Notes: generated by a model not told the origin, from the letters alone. A DNA stretch of 8,901 bases from Chthoniobacter flavus (GCA_945903555.1 CAMDOJ010000073.1:1-8901); one strand, 5' to 3'. Shown: positions 1 to 6,358, counted from the stretch's first letter. Numbers and translations are program-made.

Positions 1-275
1 ACGTATTCTCGGATGCGGTTGTTGTTTCCGATGATGACTTCGCTTTCGATGTCCGGCGAGTGGGCGAAATCTTGTGGAGGTGCACCCAGAATGGCCCCGT
101 AGCCGACGGTGTTGTTGTCGCCGAGTGTGATTTTTCCATCCAAAACGGAATTGGCTTGGATCGTGCATCCCGAGCCCACTTTCGCCTGACCTCCAATGAT
201 GACGTTTGGGCCGACCTCAATGTCGTCAGATAATTGAGCTGTGGGGGAGATAATAGCTGTGGGATGAATTTTCAT
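1..275 (-). CDS. lpxA: Acyl-ACP--UDP-N-acetylglucosamine O-acyltransferase, N-terminal part (cut by window edge)
   Basis: This is the first 91 codons of a left-handed beta-helix acyltransferase, beginning MKIHPTAIISPTAQLSDDIE. By family knowledge LpxA moves a hydroxyacyl chain from acyl carrier protein to UDP-GlcNAc, the first step of lipid A synthesis in the cytoplasm. Visible support is the run of hexapeptide repeats (VGPNVI, IGGQAK, VGSGCT, LGDNNT, IGNNNR), the LpxA-typical GAPPQDF at residues 64-70 in the loop that precedes the catalytic coil, and IREY at 88-91. The catalytic His lies beyond the edge, so activity cannot be judged. The ATG start overlaps the radC stop as ATGA, which suggests translational coupling. 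No Shine-Dalgarno site is seen. Another sugar acyltransferase of the same fold is possible but less likely. Confidence 0.85.
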   Translation of the reverse strand, partial: MKIHPTAIISPTAQLSDDIEVGPNVIIGGQAKVGSGCTIQANSVLDGKITLGDNNTVGYGAILGAPPQDFAHSPDIESEVIIGNNNRIREY

Positions 276-970
276 ATGAGTCCGGCTTCGCGGAAGCTGT
301 AAAATGGTGTGCGGCCGCCCTCGGGCGAGCCAAGAATGACATGATCGACGAGTCGAACCTGAAGCAGATTCGCCGCTTCGAGAAGATTTTTTGTGACACG
401 GTAGTCAGCCGTACTTGGCGACGGATCGCCGCTCGGGTGGTTGTGCAGTACTACCACACCGTAGGCGCTATGAATGAAAGCAGGACGAAAAATTTCTCTT
501 GGGTGAGCTAAGCTCTCATTCACCGAACCGCGAGTGATTTCCTCCGCGCGGATCAAGCGCAATTTCGAGTCCAATAGCAAGACACGCAGGGATTCTTGTC
601 GAAGCGCCATGAATTCTTGGCCGAAAACATCAAAAATCTTTTGAGGGGTGTCTAATATGGGTGTGAGAGTGTCTCCGCGAGCCAGACGTTTCCCGATCTC
701 GAAGGCTGCCGCAAGTTCGATCGATTTCGCCGGGCCTATACCGCGCCCTTTTTTTCGAATCTCCTTAGGCTTGCAGCGTGAGAGTTCTTTAAAGCCGCCA
801 GCTTCTCGGAGAAGGTCGGTTGCGATTTGGAGGGCATTTTTTCCAGGCAACCCAGTGCGAATGAAAATGGCCAGCAACTCCGAATCCGACAAGGAATCGA
901 ATCCCAACCGCTCGGCCTTTTCCCTCGGACGGTCGGTCACCGGCATTTCCTGAATGCGGATTGTTTGCAT
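272..970 (-). CDS. radC: RadC family JAB/MPN-domain protein
   Basis: The 232-residue length is normal for RadC (UPF0758). The N-terminal part (about 1-100) is the helical UPF0758 region with a helix-hairpin-helix-like stretch GRGIGPAKSIEL at 76-87. The C-terminal part (about 105-228) is the JAB1/MPN-like metalloprotease fold. The zinc signature HNHPSGDPSPSTAD lies at 176-189, with H176, H178 and D189 as expected ligands and E126 (in QESLRVLLLD) as the expected catalytic Glu. All key residues are present. The historical link to DNA repair is doubtful for the family, and its substrate is unknown. The ATG at the 5' end is chosen because MQTIRIQEMPVTDRPREKA matches the usual RadC N terminus. No clear Shine-Dalgarno site precedes it. 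Its stop codon shares bases with the lpxA start, so the two genes are probably one operon. Confidence 0.95.
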   Translation of the reverse strand: MQTIRIQEMPVTDRPREKAERLGFDSLSDSELLAIFIRTGLPGKNALQIATDLLREAGGFKELSRCKPKEIRKKGRGIGPAKSIELAAAFEIGKRLARGDTLTPILDTPQKIFDVFGQEFMALRQESLRVLLLDSKLRLIRAEEITRGSVNESLAHPREIFRPAFIHSAYGVVVLHNHPSGDPSPSTADYRVTKNLLEAANLLQVRLVDHVILGSPEGGRTPFYSFREAGLI

Positions 971-1094
971 GATCGCAGACTACGCATCCCCTTTCGAGTA
1001 AATCCAGCACGGAACGAATCCTTAACAGTCCGCTTAAATTTTTTCATCTGGGAAGGGAGGAATGATCGAGCGCGAAATAAGGCGCATTTTGTCT

Positions 1095-1122
1095 TTGACA
1101 GATTGGAGTCAGTCGCTAGGTT
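1095..1122 (+). promoter_or_regulatory. Candidate sigma70-type promoter for the tRNA-Thr-tuf unit
   Basis: A perfect TTGACA -35 box (1095-1100) is followed after 16 bases by TAGGTT (1117-1122), a 3-of-6 match to the -10 consensus. It is the best plus-strand promoter seen in the 294-base gap between radC and tRNA-Thr, and would give a leader of about 135 bases before the tRNA. The weak -10 makes this tentative. The remainder of the gap (971-1094) must also hold any minus-strand radC promoter, for which I see no convincing boxes. Confidence 0.4.
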
Positions 1123-1161
1123 CTACGTTCCTCTCGGAATTGGGAGTCGACGCGATCCGCT

Positions 1162-1222
1162 TTTTTACACCTAAAAACACGGCCTGCTTCATCACCTTTT
1201 TCCTTGGGAAAAACCAAAAAAA
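1162..1222 (+). repeat. A/T-rich inverted repeats and A-tracts upstream of tRNA-Thr
   Basis: There are two short perfect inverted repeats: TTTTTA-CACC-TAAAAA at 1162-1177 and TTTTTCC-TTG-GGAAAAA at 1197-1213. An A7 run follows at 1216-1222. Together they place five A- or T-tracts within 62 bases. Depending on where transcription starts, this is either a curved, protein-binding upstream region or weak hairpins in the tRNA leader. The repeats are plainly visible; any function is inference. Confidence 0.4.
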
Positions 1223-1264
1223 TACGCTGTTCGATGTGCACCACTGCGGCTTCGGTCGCCAAAT

Positions 1265-1340
<76 letters not shown>

Positions 1341-1381
1341 CCAACATCGCTCGGCAACCAACAACAAACCGAAAATTCAAG

Positions 1382-2566
1382 ATGGCTAAAGAACAGTTCA
1401 AGAGAAATAAACCGCATATCAACATTGGCACCATCGGCCACGTTGATCACGGTAAAACGACACTCACCGCCGCGATCACAACCGTCCTCGCGAAAAGCGG
1501 TGGCGCAACGGCGAAAAAATACGACGAAATCGACGCAGCTCCTGAAGAAAAAGAGCGCGGCATTACGATCAATACCGCCCACGTCGAATACGAAACCGTA
1601 AAACGTCACTACGCGCACGTCGATTGCCCCGGTCACGCTGACTACGTTAAAAACATGATCACCGGTGCCGCCCAGATGGACGGTGCTATTCTTGTTTGCA
1701 GCGCAGCTGACGGCCCAATGCCTCAGACCCGCGAGCATATCCTCCTTGCCCGCCAAGTCGGCGTGCCTTCCATCGTTGTTTTCATGAACAAAGTGGACAT
1801 GGTGGACGACAAAGATCTTCTCGAGCTCGTCGAGATGGAAATCCGCGAACTCCTCAGCAAGTATGAGTTCCCAGGCGACACCATCCCAATCGTCAAAGGT
1901 AGTGCCCTCAAAGCACTCGAAGGCAACGCCGAATACGAACAATCGATCACTGATCTCATGGCTGCTGTTGATGAATACATCCCACAGCCCGAGCGTCTCA
2001 AAGATCTTCCTTTCCTCATGCCTGTCGAAGACGTCTTCAACATTGAAGGTCGTGGCACTGTTGCTACTGGCCGTGTGGAGCGTGGAGTCCTCAAGAAAAT
2101 GGAAGAAGTTGAAATCGTGGGTCTCGTTGACACCAAGAAAACAACTGTCACGGACATCGAAATGTTCCGTAAGCTTCTCGATTTCGCTGAAGCTGGTGAC
2201 AATGTTGGCGTACTTCTCCGTGGTGTCAAAAAAGAAGACATCGAGCGCGGTCAGGTCATTGCCAAGCCAGGCACGATCAAGCCACACACCAAGTTCAAGG
2301 CAGAGGTTTATGTCCTCAGCAAGGACGAGGGTGGTCGCCACACTCCATTCTTCACAAACTACCGTCCTCAATTTTACTTCCGCACGACAGACGTGACTGG
2401 AACTGTCAAATTGCCAGAGGGTGTTGAAATGGTGATGCCTGGTGATAACGTCTCTGTGGAAGTCGAGTTAATCACTCCGATCGCCATGGAAAAAACCATC
2501 CGCTTCGCCATCCGTGAGGGTGGACGCACTGTGGGTGCCGGACGTGTCGGCGACATCATCGCCTAA
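1382..2566 (+). CDS. tuf: Elongation factor Tu
   Basis: EF-Tu carries aminoacyl-tRNA to the ribosome and hydrolyses GTP. The 394-residue length is normal. The G domain shows the P-loop GHVDHGKT (19-26), the switch I motif RGITI (59-63), DCPGH (81-85, with the catalytic-site H85), NKVD (136-139) and SAL (174-176). Beta-barrel domains 2 and 3 follow from about residue 205, including GRGTVATGRVERG and the C-terminal GRTVGAGRVGDIIA. No truncation or missing key residue is seen. The start is set at MAKEQFKRNKPHINIGTIGH. The frame is open upstream to an ATG at 1331, but that one lies inside tRNA-Thr. No Shine-Dalgarno site precedes the start, only an A-rich leader, which is surprising for so highly expressed a gene. 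It is flanked by tRNA-Thr and tRNA-Trp and probably transcribed with both. Confidence 0.99.
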   Translation: MAKEQFKRNKPHINIGTIGHVDHGKTTLTAAITTVLAKSGGATAKKYDEIDAAPEEKERGITINTAHVEYETVKRHYAHVDCPGHADYVKNMITGAAQMDGAILVCSAADGPMPQTREHILLARQVGVPSIVVFMNKVDMVDDKDLLELVEMEIRELLSKYEFPGDTIPIVKGSALKALEGNAEYEQSITDLMAAVDEYIPQPERLKDLPFLMPVEDVFNIEGRGTVATGRVERGVLKKMEEVEIVGLVDTKKTTVTDIEMFRKLLDFAEAGDNVGVLLRGVKKEDIERGQVIAKPGTIKPHTKFKAEVYVLSKDEGGRHTPFFTNYRPQFYFRTTDVTGTVKLPEGVEMVMPGDNVSVEVELITPIAMEKTIRFAIREGGRTVGAGRVGDIIA

Positions 2567-2600
2567 GTAACACAAGCCTAGGCTGGAATCCAATTTCCGA

Positions 2601-2673
2601 AGGTCAGTAGCTCAATTGGTAGAGCAGCGGTCTCCAAAACCGCTTGTTGGGGGTTCGAGTCCCTCCTGACCTG
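2601..2673 (+). tRNA. tRNA-Trp, anticodon CCA, no encoded 3' CCA
   Basis: The acceptor stem AGGTCAG (2601-2607) pairs with CTGACCT (2666-2672), and the discriminator is G2673, as in known bacterial tRNA-Trp. The anticodon stem GCGGT/ACCGC encloses the loop CTCCAAA with anticodon CCA reading TGG. The T stem GGGGG/CCCTC (one G-U pair) encloses TTCGAGT. The next genomic bases are TGG, so CCA must be added by tRNA nucleotidyltransferase, unlike the tRNA-Thr upstream. It lies between tuf and secE, an arrangement known from chlamydiae and several other phyla. Confidence 0.97.
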
Positions 2674-2698
2674 TGGCCTTTTCCCGATTCTCAAACCG

Positions 2699-2914
2699 AT
2701 GTTTTCAAAAATCCGAAAATTTACCACCGAAGTTCGAACTGAACTCGGTAAGGCGCAATGGCCATGGGATCCCAACGAAAAGGGTTTCCGTCGTTACAAG
2801 GAACTTACTGATTCGACGGTTGTGGTCTTAGTGGCCATGATTATTCTCGGCGGTTACATCGCTTTTTTTGATTTTATCCTTATCAATGTGGTGGGTTATT
2901 TGACCCATCCATAA
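2699..2914 (+). CDS. secE: Preprotein translocase subunit SecE
   Basis: This is a 71-residue single-helix SecE, which clamps SecY in the inner-membrane SecYEG channel. The amphipathic N-terminal region carries the family pattern EVRTELGKAQWP (11-22), and one membrane helix spans roughly 40-62 (VVVLVAMIILGGYIAFFDF). Between the conserved WP and the KEL before the helix is a charged stretch, WDPNEKGFRRY, about ten residues longer than the usual WPTRKEL. It starts 25 bases after tRNA-Trp and ends 21 bases before nusG, the normal secE-nusG pairing. No Shine-Dalgarno site is visible. Confidence 0.95.
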   Translation: MFSKIRKFTTEVRTELGKAQWPWDPNEKGFRRYKELTDSTVVVLVAMIILGGYIAFFDFILINVVGYLTHP

Positions 2915-2935
2915 CCCCACCAGTTCACAAACACA

Positions 2936-3511
2936 ATGGCTGTAGCTCCGAAAGATCAGTGGTATGTTGTTCATGTCCTCGCAGGACAGGAGCAAAAAGT
3001 TCACGACAATATCAACCGCCGCATTGCCACGGAGGAAATGGCGGATCTTGTTTTTGAGGTTCTCATCCCGACCGAGCGCGTGCAGGAGATCAAGCGTGGG
3101 AAGAAGACCGAGACCACTCGCAAATTCTTCCCTGGATACGTCATTGTCAACATGCACCTTCTTGATGAGAACAACCAACTCGTCGAGAAATCATGGTATT
3201 TCATCAAGGATACCGCAGGTGTCCTAGGTTTTGCCGGCACTAAAGACCGCCCGATCCCCATGCGTGCAAAGGAAGTGGAAGCCCTGCTTGCCCAAGTCCG
3301 TGATCGTGAGGATACCGTCAAGCCCAAAATCCATTTCGAAGTCGGCGATAAAGTGAAGGTGTCCGATGGACCCTTTGAAAATCAGAATGGTCTCGTCGAA
3401 GAGATCGATCCTGTGCGTGGCAAGTTGCGCGTTTCCGTCAGCATCTTTGGCCGCGATACTCTCGTGGACTTGGAATACTGGCAGGTCGAAAAAGATCTTG
3501 GCGTAGCGTAA
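2936..3511 (+). CDS. nusG: Transcription termination/antitermination protein NusG
   Basis: NusG binds RNA polymerase to suppress pausing and links it to Rho or the ribosome. The 191-residue length is typical. The NGN domain covers about 8-118 with QWYVVHVLAGQEQKV near the start, FFPGYVIVNM (64-73) and WYFIKDTAGVLGFAG (87-101). The KOW domain covers about 136-187 with VGDKVKVSDGPFENQNGLV. Nothing is missing. It is the last gene of this unit, because a strong hairpin follows within about 30 bases of the stop and the next gene is convergent. The common nusG-rplK linkage is therefore broken here. The ATG is preceded by an A/C-rich leader with no Shine-Dalgarno site. Confidence 0.98.
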   Translation: MAVAPKDQWYVVHVLAGQEQKVHDNINRRIATEEMADLVFEVLIPTERVQEIKRGKKTETTRKFFPGYVIVNMHLLDENNQLVEKSWYFIKDTAGVLGFAGTKDRPIPMRAKEVEALLAQVRDREDTVKPKIHFEVGDKVKVSDGPFENQNGLVEEIDPVRGKLRVSVSIFGRDTLVDLEYWQVEKDLGVA

Positions 3512-3541
3512 GGCCCCAAAAAAAGCCAACCGCTATCGTTG

Positions 3542-3592
3542 AACCTCTTTGCTGAGTCTGATTACAGGCTTAGCAACGAGGTTTTTCGTTTT
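3542..3592 (+). terminator. Rho-independent terminator after nusG
   Basis: AACCTC (3542-3547) pairs with GAGGTT (3578-3583). After one T/C mismatch the stem continues as TTGCTGAGTCT (3549-3559) with AGGCTTAGCAA (3566-3576), containing two G-U pairs and closing a GATTAC hexaloop. The stem runs into TTTTT CG TTTT (3582-3592). The G-U pairs make it stronger as plus-strand RNA than as minus-strand RNA, so it mainly serves nusG. The 3' arm overlaps the last codons of trpF. Confidence 0.85.
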
Positions 3593-4244
3593 GTTCTAAG
3601 CGGTATTTTTTAGCCTCTGAAATAAAGGCTTTGACCAAGGCGGTATCTTTGATGCCAGGACTAGATTCCACTCCTCCTGCCACATCCACAGCCCAAGGGT
3701 GAACTTTTTCGATGGCTTGGGCGACGTTTAAGGGAGTCAATCCTCCAGCCAGCACGTATTGGAGTGAAGGGGAATTGGCGATGAAGTCTCGAATCAGTCC
3801 CCAATCGGCAACCTCACCTGTGCCCCCGTATCCATCAGGAGACCAAGCGTCCAGTAAGACCTGAGGTGCTGAAAATTGAAGGGAATGCGAGAGCGTGGCT
3901 GCATCCCGTGCACGAACGGCTTTCATCCAGCGAGAAACGCCGAGCGACTCGCACTGCAATGGGGTTTCATCCCCGTGGAATTGAATCATTTCAAAGCATC
4001 CGGAATCCCAGAGTTCCTTAACGAGGTTGGGAGATGCATTGACGACAACAGCGACTCTGTCTGCGGCGCCTTTGAGGTTGGCGATCCAGCGGAGAGAGGT
4101 GGATGGGTCGATGTAACGTTTTGATCCAGAATAAAAATTAAAACCTAAAGCGTCAGCACCAGCATTAGCGCACATCAAGGCGTCAGCCTCACTTGTGATG
4201 CCACAGACTTTAACCCGAGGTGAAGGGTGTTCAAATAACCTCAT
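3570..4244 (-). CDS. trpF: Phosphoribosylanthranilate isomerase
   Basis: TrpF converts N-(5-phosphoribosyl)anthranilate to CdRP, the third step of tryptophan synthesis. The 224-residue protein is a single (beta/alpha)8 barrel. Seen motifs are VKVCGIT (11-17, with the general-base C14), QFHGDE (88-93), LLDAW with the general-acid D132, GGTG (140-143), LAGGLTP (165-171) and VDVAGGVESSPGIKD (186-200), the phosphate-binding end. The last is a mild variant of the common VDVSSGVE pattern. The gene stands apart from other trp genes here. Its ATG overlaps the stop of the upstream membrane protein as ATGA, preceded by GGTGG, so translation is probably coupled. Its 3' end runs into the terminator of the convergent nusG unit. 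Confidence 0.96.
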   Translation of the reverse strand: MRLFEHPSPRVKVCGITSEADALMCANAGADALGFNFYSGSKRYIDPSTSLRWIANLKGAADRVAVVVNASPNLVKELWDSGCFEMIQFHGDETPLQCESLGVSRWMKAVRARDAATLSHSLQFSAPQVLLDAWSPDGYGGTGEVADWGLIRDFIANSPSLQYVLAGGLTPLNVAQAIEKVHPWAVDVAGGVESSPGIKDTALVKAFISEAKKYRLEQNEKPRC

Positions 4245-4651
4245 TCCACCAAGCGGGCTTTCGCTTTTTTCATGGATGGGTGGTGGGTGATCGTGTGAAC
4301 GCGTCCGTCGCTGGAGCGGAAAAATAAACTGAGCAGCCAGCTCGTAAGGCTGATGATGATTGCACCGAAGAAAGCACTCCAGAATCCATCGACTTGAAAA
4401 TCTGGGATCATTTGCGACACAAATAGCAGCAGAAGTGCATTAACCACAAATATAAACATTCCCATCGTCACGATGATGAACGGCATACTTAGAAGAAGTA
4501 AGACTGGTCGAACGAAGGCATTGACGATGCCTAAAAGGAGTGAGGCGCCAGCTAAAGCGCCCACGCTGGAGTAGGTAATGCCTGGAATCAGCTTCACTGC
4601 AACGTAGACGGCAACCGTGGTTACTAGCCAACGAAGGATAAAAGCACTCAT
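4241..4651 (-). CDS. Phage-holin-4_2 (YvlD-like) family small membrane protein
   Basis: This 136-residue protein has four hydrophobic helices at about 3-20, 30-46, 55-80 and 88-111, then a charged cytosol-like tail ending KKAKARLVE. The pattern LIPGI near residue 21, NAFVRPVLLLLSMPF (44-58) and VNALLLLFVSQMIP (70-83) is that of the family annotated as phage holin family 4 superfamily IV (Pfam 04020, YvlD). Despite the name, most members are chromosomal, not near phage genes, and have no proven lysis role; no phage gene is seen here. It heads a two-gene unit with trpF. A promoter-like pair of boxes places transcription start at or next to its ATG. Confidence 0.85.
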   Translation of the reverse strand: MSAFILRWLVTTVAVYVAVKLIPGITYSSVGALAGASLLLGIVNAFVRPVLLLLSMPFIIVTMGMFIFVVNALLLLFVSQMIPDFQVDGFWSAFFGAIIISLTSWLLSLFFRSSDGRVHTITHHPSMKKAKARLVE

Positions 4652-4657
4652 AAGGGC

Positions 4658-4685
4658 ATAATACTACGGAGTGATAAATTTTGAA
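4658..4685 (-). promoter_or_regulatory. Candidate promoter of the holin-family/trpF unit, possibly leaderless
   Basis: Read on the minus strand, TTCAAA (4685-4680, 4 of 6 to the -35 consensus) is followed after 16 bases by TATTAT (4663-4658, 5 of 6 to the -10 consensus). Only six bases, GCCCTT, separate the -10 box from the ATG at 4651, so the expected transcription start falls on the start codon itself. No Shine-Dalgarno site exists in those bases. The same 78-base gap must also contain the divergent promoter of the DUF2934 gene, for which no good boxes are seen. Confidence 0.45.
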
Positions 4686-4729
4686 GAATTATTTTGCATA
4701 TTTGGTCGGAGAGTTTCATAGATTGAGGC

Positions 4730-5149
4730 ATGAGTGCAACAAAGCCTTCCAAATCAGTCAAAGCCAAGCCCGCTTCCAGTTCGGTCAAGCCAATCAAAGC
4801 AGTGAAACCGGTTAAAAAACCCGCTGCCAAAAAACGATCTGATGAAGAAACTCCGATGCTTTTTAAGAGCTTGGAGAAAACAGAAGTTAAGCCCAAGGCC
4901 AAGCCAGCCAAAAAAGCGGCAGTTAAATCTGTCGCACCGAAAAAGCCCACCCGTTCTACGGCTAAAGTGGCTCCTGCAAAAGGGATCACGACTGAGATTC
5001 AGATCGTGATATCCAATGAAAGTATCGCGACTCGCGCCTATTATATTTCCGAGCGTCGGCAGGCCATGGGCTGGCCGGGGGATTCGGACACCGACTGGCT
5101 GGAATCGTTGAGTCAACTGACCGCTGAAGCGAAGCGCAGGAAGGCCTAA
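4730..5149 (+). CDS. Lys/Ala/Pro-rich protein with C-terminal DUF2934-like domain
   Basis: The 139-residue protein has two parts. Residues 1-86 are a low-complexity, strongly basic tail rich in Lys, Ala, Pro and Ser (for example KAVKPVKKPAAKKR at 23-36 and KPKAKPAKKAAVK at 54-66), resembling histone H1-like tails and likely disordered. Residues 95-133 match the short DUF2934 pattern: IATRAYYISERR (99-110), a Gly/Pro turn GWPGDSD, then DWLESLSQLTAEA. The domain has no known function; the basic tail suggests nucleic-acid binding, which is inference. There is no signal peptide or membrane helix. GAGG sits only one base before the ATG, too close for a normal Shine-Dalgarno site. It may lead a unit with the two genes downstream. 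Confidence 0.8.
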   Translation: MSATKPSKSVKAKPASSSVKPIKAVKPVKKPAAKKRSDEETPMLFKSLEKTEVKPKAKPAKKAAVKSVAPKKPTRSTAKVAPAKGITTEIQIVISNESIATRAYYISERRQAMGWPGDSDTDWLESLSQLTAEAKRRKA

Positions 5150-5207
5150 GCCTAGATCAATTTTCTAAATCCTCGATCAGCTAGGGGTTCAAGGGATTTT
5201 GCTCACG

Positions 5208-5735
5208 ATGACAACCGCTGAAAGGCTGCAACATTTTCTAACTCGTAAGCCGGATATCGCGTCTGCCGCTTTTGTGGCGGCTGATGCCAAGATCATCGGT
5301 GATGTGAGGCTCGGGAAGGACTCGAGCATTTTTTACGGTGCCGTCCTTCGTGGTGATATCGAGTCGATCCACATCGGGGAGGCGACCAATATACAAGATG
5401 GATGTATCATTCATCTCGCGGATGATCTGGGAGCTCGAGTGGGGGCTTGGTGCACGATTGGACATGCAGCCATCATTCATGCCTGCACGGTGGGTGACGA
5501 GTGTCTGGTTGGAATGAAGTCGGTGATTCTGGATGGAGCTGAAATTGGCGATCAATGTCTCATTGCCGCTGGGGCGTTGGTGACGCAACGTATGAAAATT
5601 CCACCCCGCTCGATGGTGATGGGAACGCCGGCGAAGGTGGTGCGTACGTTGAATGCGGCCGAGATCGTCGCTTTGCGGGAAAGTGCCGAAAAATATAAGA
5701 TCGTCGCAGCCGCGCATGCGGCCCTTCAAAAGTAG
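5208..5735 (+). CDS. Gamma-class carbonic anhydrase family protein (hexapeptide-repeat)
   Basis: The 175-residue left-handed beta-helix protein is of the YrdA/PaaY/Cam type, trimeric with metal sites between subunits. The three metal His are present: H69 (in GCIIHLADD) and H86 plus H91 (in TIGHAAIIHAC), the expected H-x4-H spacing. RGD (48-50) and NIQDG (61-65), conserved around the site, are also intact. The C-terminal helix AAEIVALRESAEKYK packs against the helix in relatives. Many members lack strong carbonic anhydrase activity, so the reaction (CO2 hydration) is by family only. The ATG is chosen with AAGGGA 11 bases upstream, the nearest thing to a Shine-Dalgarno site in the window; an in-frame TTG three codons earlier is possible. 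pgsA follows after 59 bases. Confidence 0.92.
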   Translation: MTTAERLQHFLTRKPDIASAAFVAADAKIIGDVRLGKDSSIFYGAVLRGDIESIHIGEATNIQDGCIIHLADDLGARVGAWCTIGHAAIIHACTVGDECLVGMKSVILDGAEIGDQCLIAAGALVTQRMKIPPRSMVMGTPAKVVRTLNAAEIVALRESAEKYKIVAAAHAALQK

Positions 5736-5738
5736 TCG

Positions 5739-5795
5739 ATGCCAGTTAATGTGATTGTGAAGGGGCGAAAATCTTCGCACCCTGCAGATCGTTAA
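5739..5795 (+). other. Possible 18-codon leader ORF with hairpin ahead of pgsA
   Basis: An ATG at 5739 opens an 18-codon frame, MPVNVIVKGRKSSHPADR, whose TAA stop shares a base with the pgsA start (TAATG). Inside it, 5761-5783 forms a hairpin: AGGG and GCGAA pair with TTCGC and CCCT, with one bulged A and an AATC loop. No T-run follows, so it is not a terminator. The short frame has no Shine-Dalgarno site and could be chance. The stop-start overlap and the hairpin are the only support for a regulatory role. Confidence 0.25.
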
Positions 5796-6358
5796 TGAAT
5801 CTTCCTAACAAACTCACGGTTGCGCGCCTGTTTTTGACGATTGTTTTTGTCATCTGTTTCGCGCTTCCTTTTCCTGGTTGTTTCTCTGTGGCTTTCGGGA
5901 TCTTCCTTGTAGCAGCTCTTACCGACTACCTCGATGGAGAAATCGCTCGGCGTGGGAACCTCATTACTGATTTCGGTAAGCTCATGGATCCGCTTGCAGA
6001 CAAAATCCTGACAGCGGCAGCATTTATCAGCCTCGCCAAATTCGATGCCATGCCAGCATGGGCGTTGATTTTGATTATCAGTCGTGAATTTCTCATCACC
6101 GGGCTTCGCTCTTTAGCTTTAACAAAGGGAATCGTTCTTCCCGCTGAGAAGCTCGGTAAACACAAGACGACATGGCAGATGATAACGATCATCTATTTTC
6201 TCGCCCTTCTATCGCTTAAGGAACTGCTCGCCGTTTCATGGAGCACTCAAGCGTGGAAATTTGGAACGCATGTGCTGGTTCCCGTGATGGTCAGCCTCAC
6301 TGTCTATTCTGGAATCGCTTATCTGCAAAAAAATCGGAGCATTCTCGTGACTCGTTGA
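5795..6358 (+). CDS. pgsA: CDP-diacylglycerol--glycerol-3-phosphate 3-phosphatidyltransferase
   Basis: PgsA makes phosphatidylglycerophosphate, the committed step to phosphatidylglycerol and cardiolipin, in the inner membrane. The 187-residue protein begins MNLPNKLTVARLF, the usual PgsA start. The CDP-alcohol phosphotransferase motif is complete, with D44, D47, G48, A51, R52, G61, D65 and D69 in the expected D-x2-DG-x2-AR-x8-G-x3-D-x3-D spacing. The PgsA-type motifs SREFLITGLR (96-105) and GKHKTTWQM (121-129) separate it from phosphatidylserine synthases. Several hydrophobic helices fit a six-helix fold. There is no Shine-Dalgarno site, and a tiny frame ends on its start codon. The gene converges on the PHP-GT gene with a 33-base gap. 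Confidence 0.95.
   Translation: MNLPNKLTVARLFLTIVFVICFALPFPGCFSVAFGIFLVAALTDYLDGEIARRGNLITDFGKLMDPLADKILTAAAFISLAKFDAMPAWALILIISREFLITGLRSLALTKGIVLPAEKLGKHKTTWQMITIIYFLALLSLKELLAVSWSTQAWKFGTHVLVPVMVSLTVYSGIAYLQKNRSILVTR

Noticed and set aside
2575..2584. Perfect palindrome AGCCTAGGCT between tuf and tRNA-Trp
   Set aside because: It is short, with no T-run after it and no loop, so it is not a terminator. One isolated ten-base palindrome is weak evidence for a protein site.
4241..4651. Phage lysis gene or prophage remnant suggested by the holin family name
   Set aside because: The family is mostly chromosomal despite its name, and no integrase, endolysin, structural gene or attachment repeat is seen nearby.
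5199..5207. TTG start adding three residues to the carbonic anhydrase gene
   Set aside because: The ATG at 5208 is a better start codon and the family N terminus does not need the extra residues. It cannot be fully excluded.
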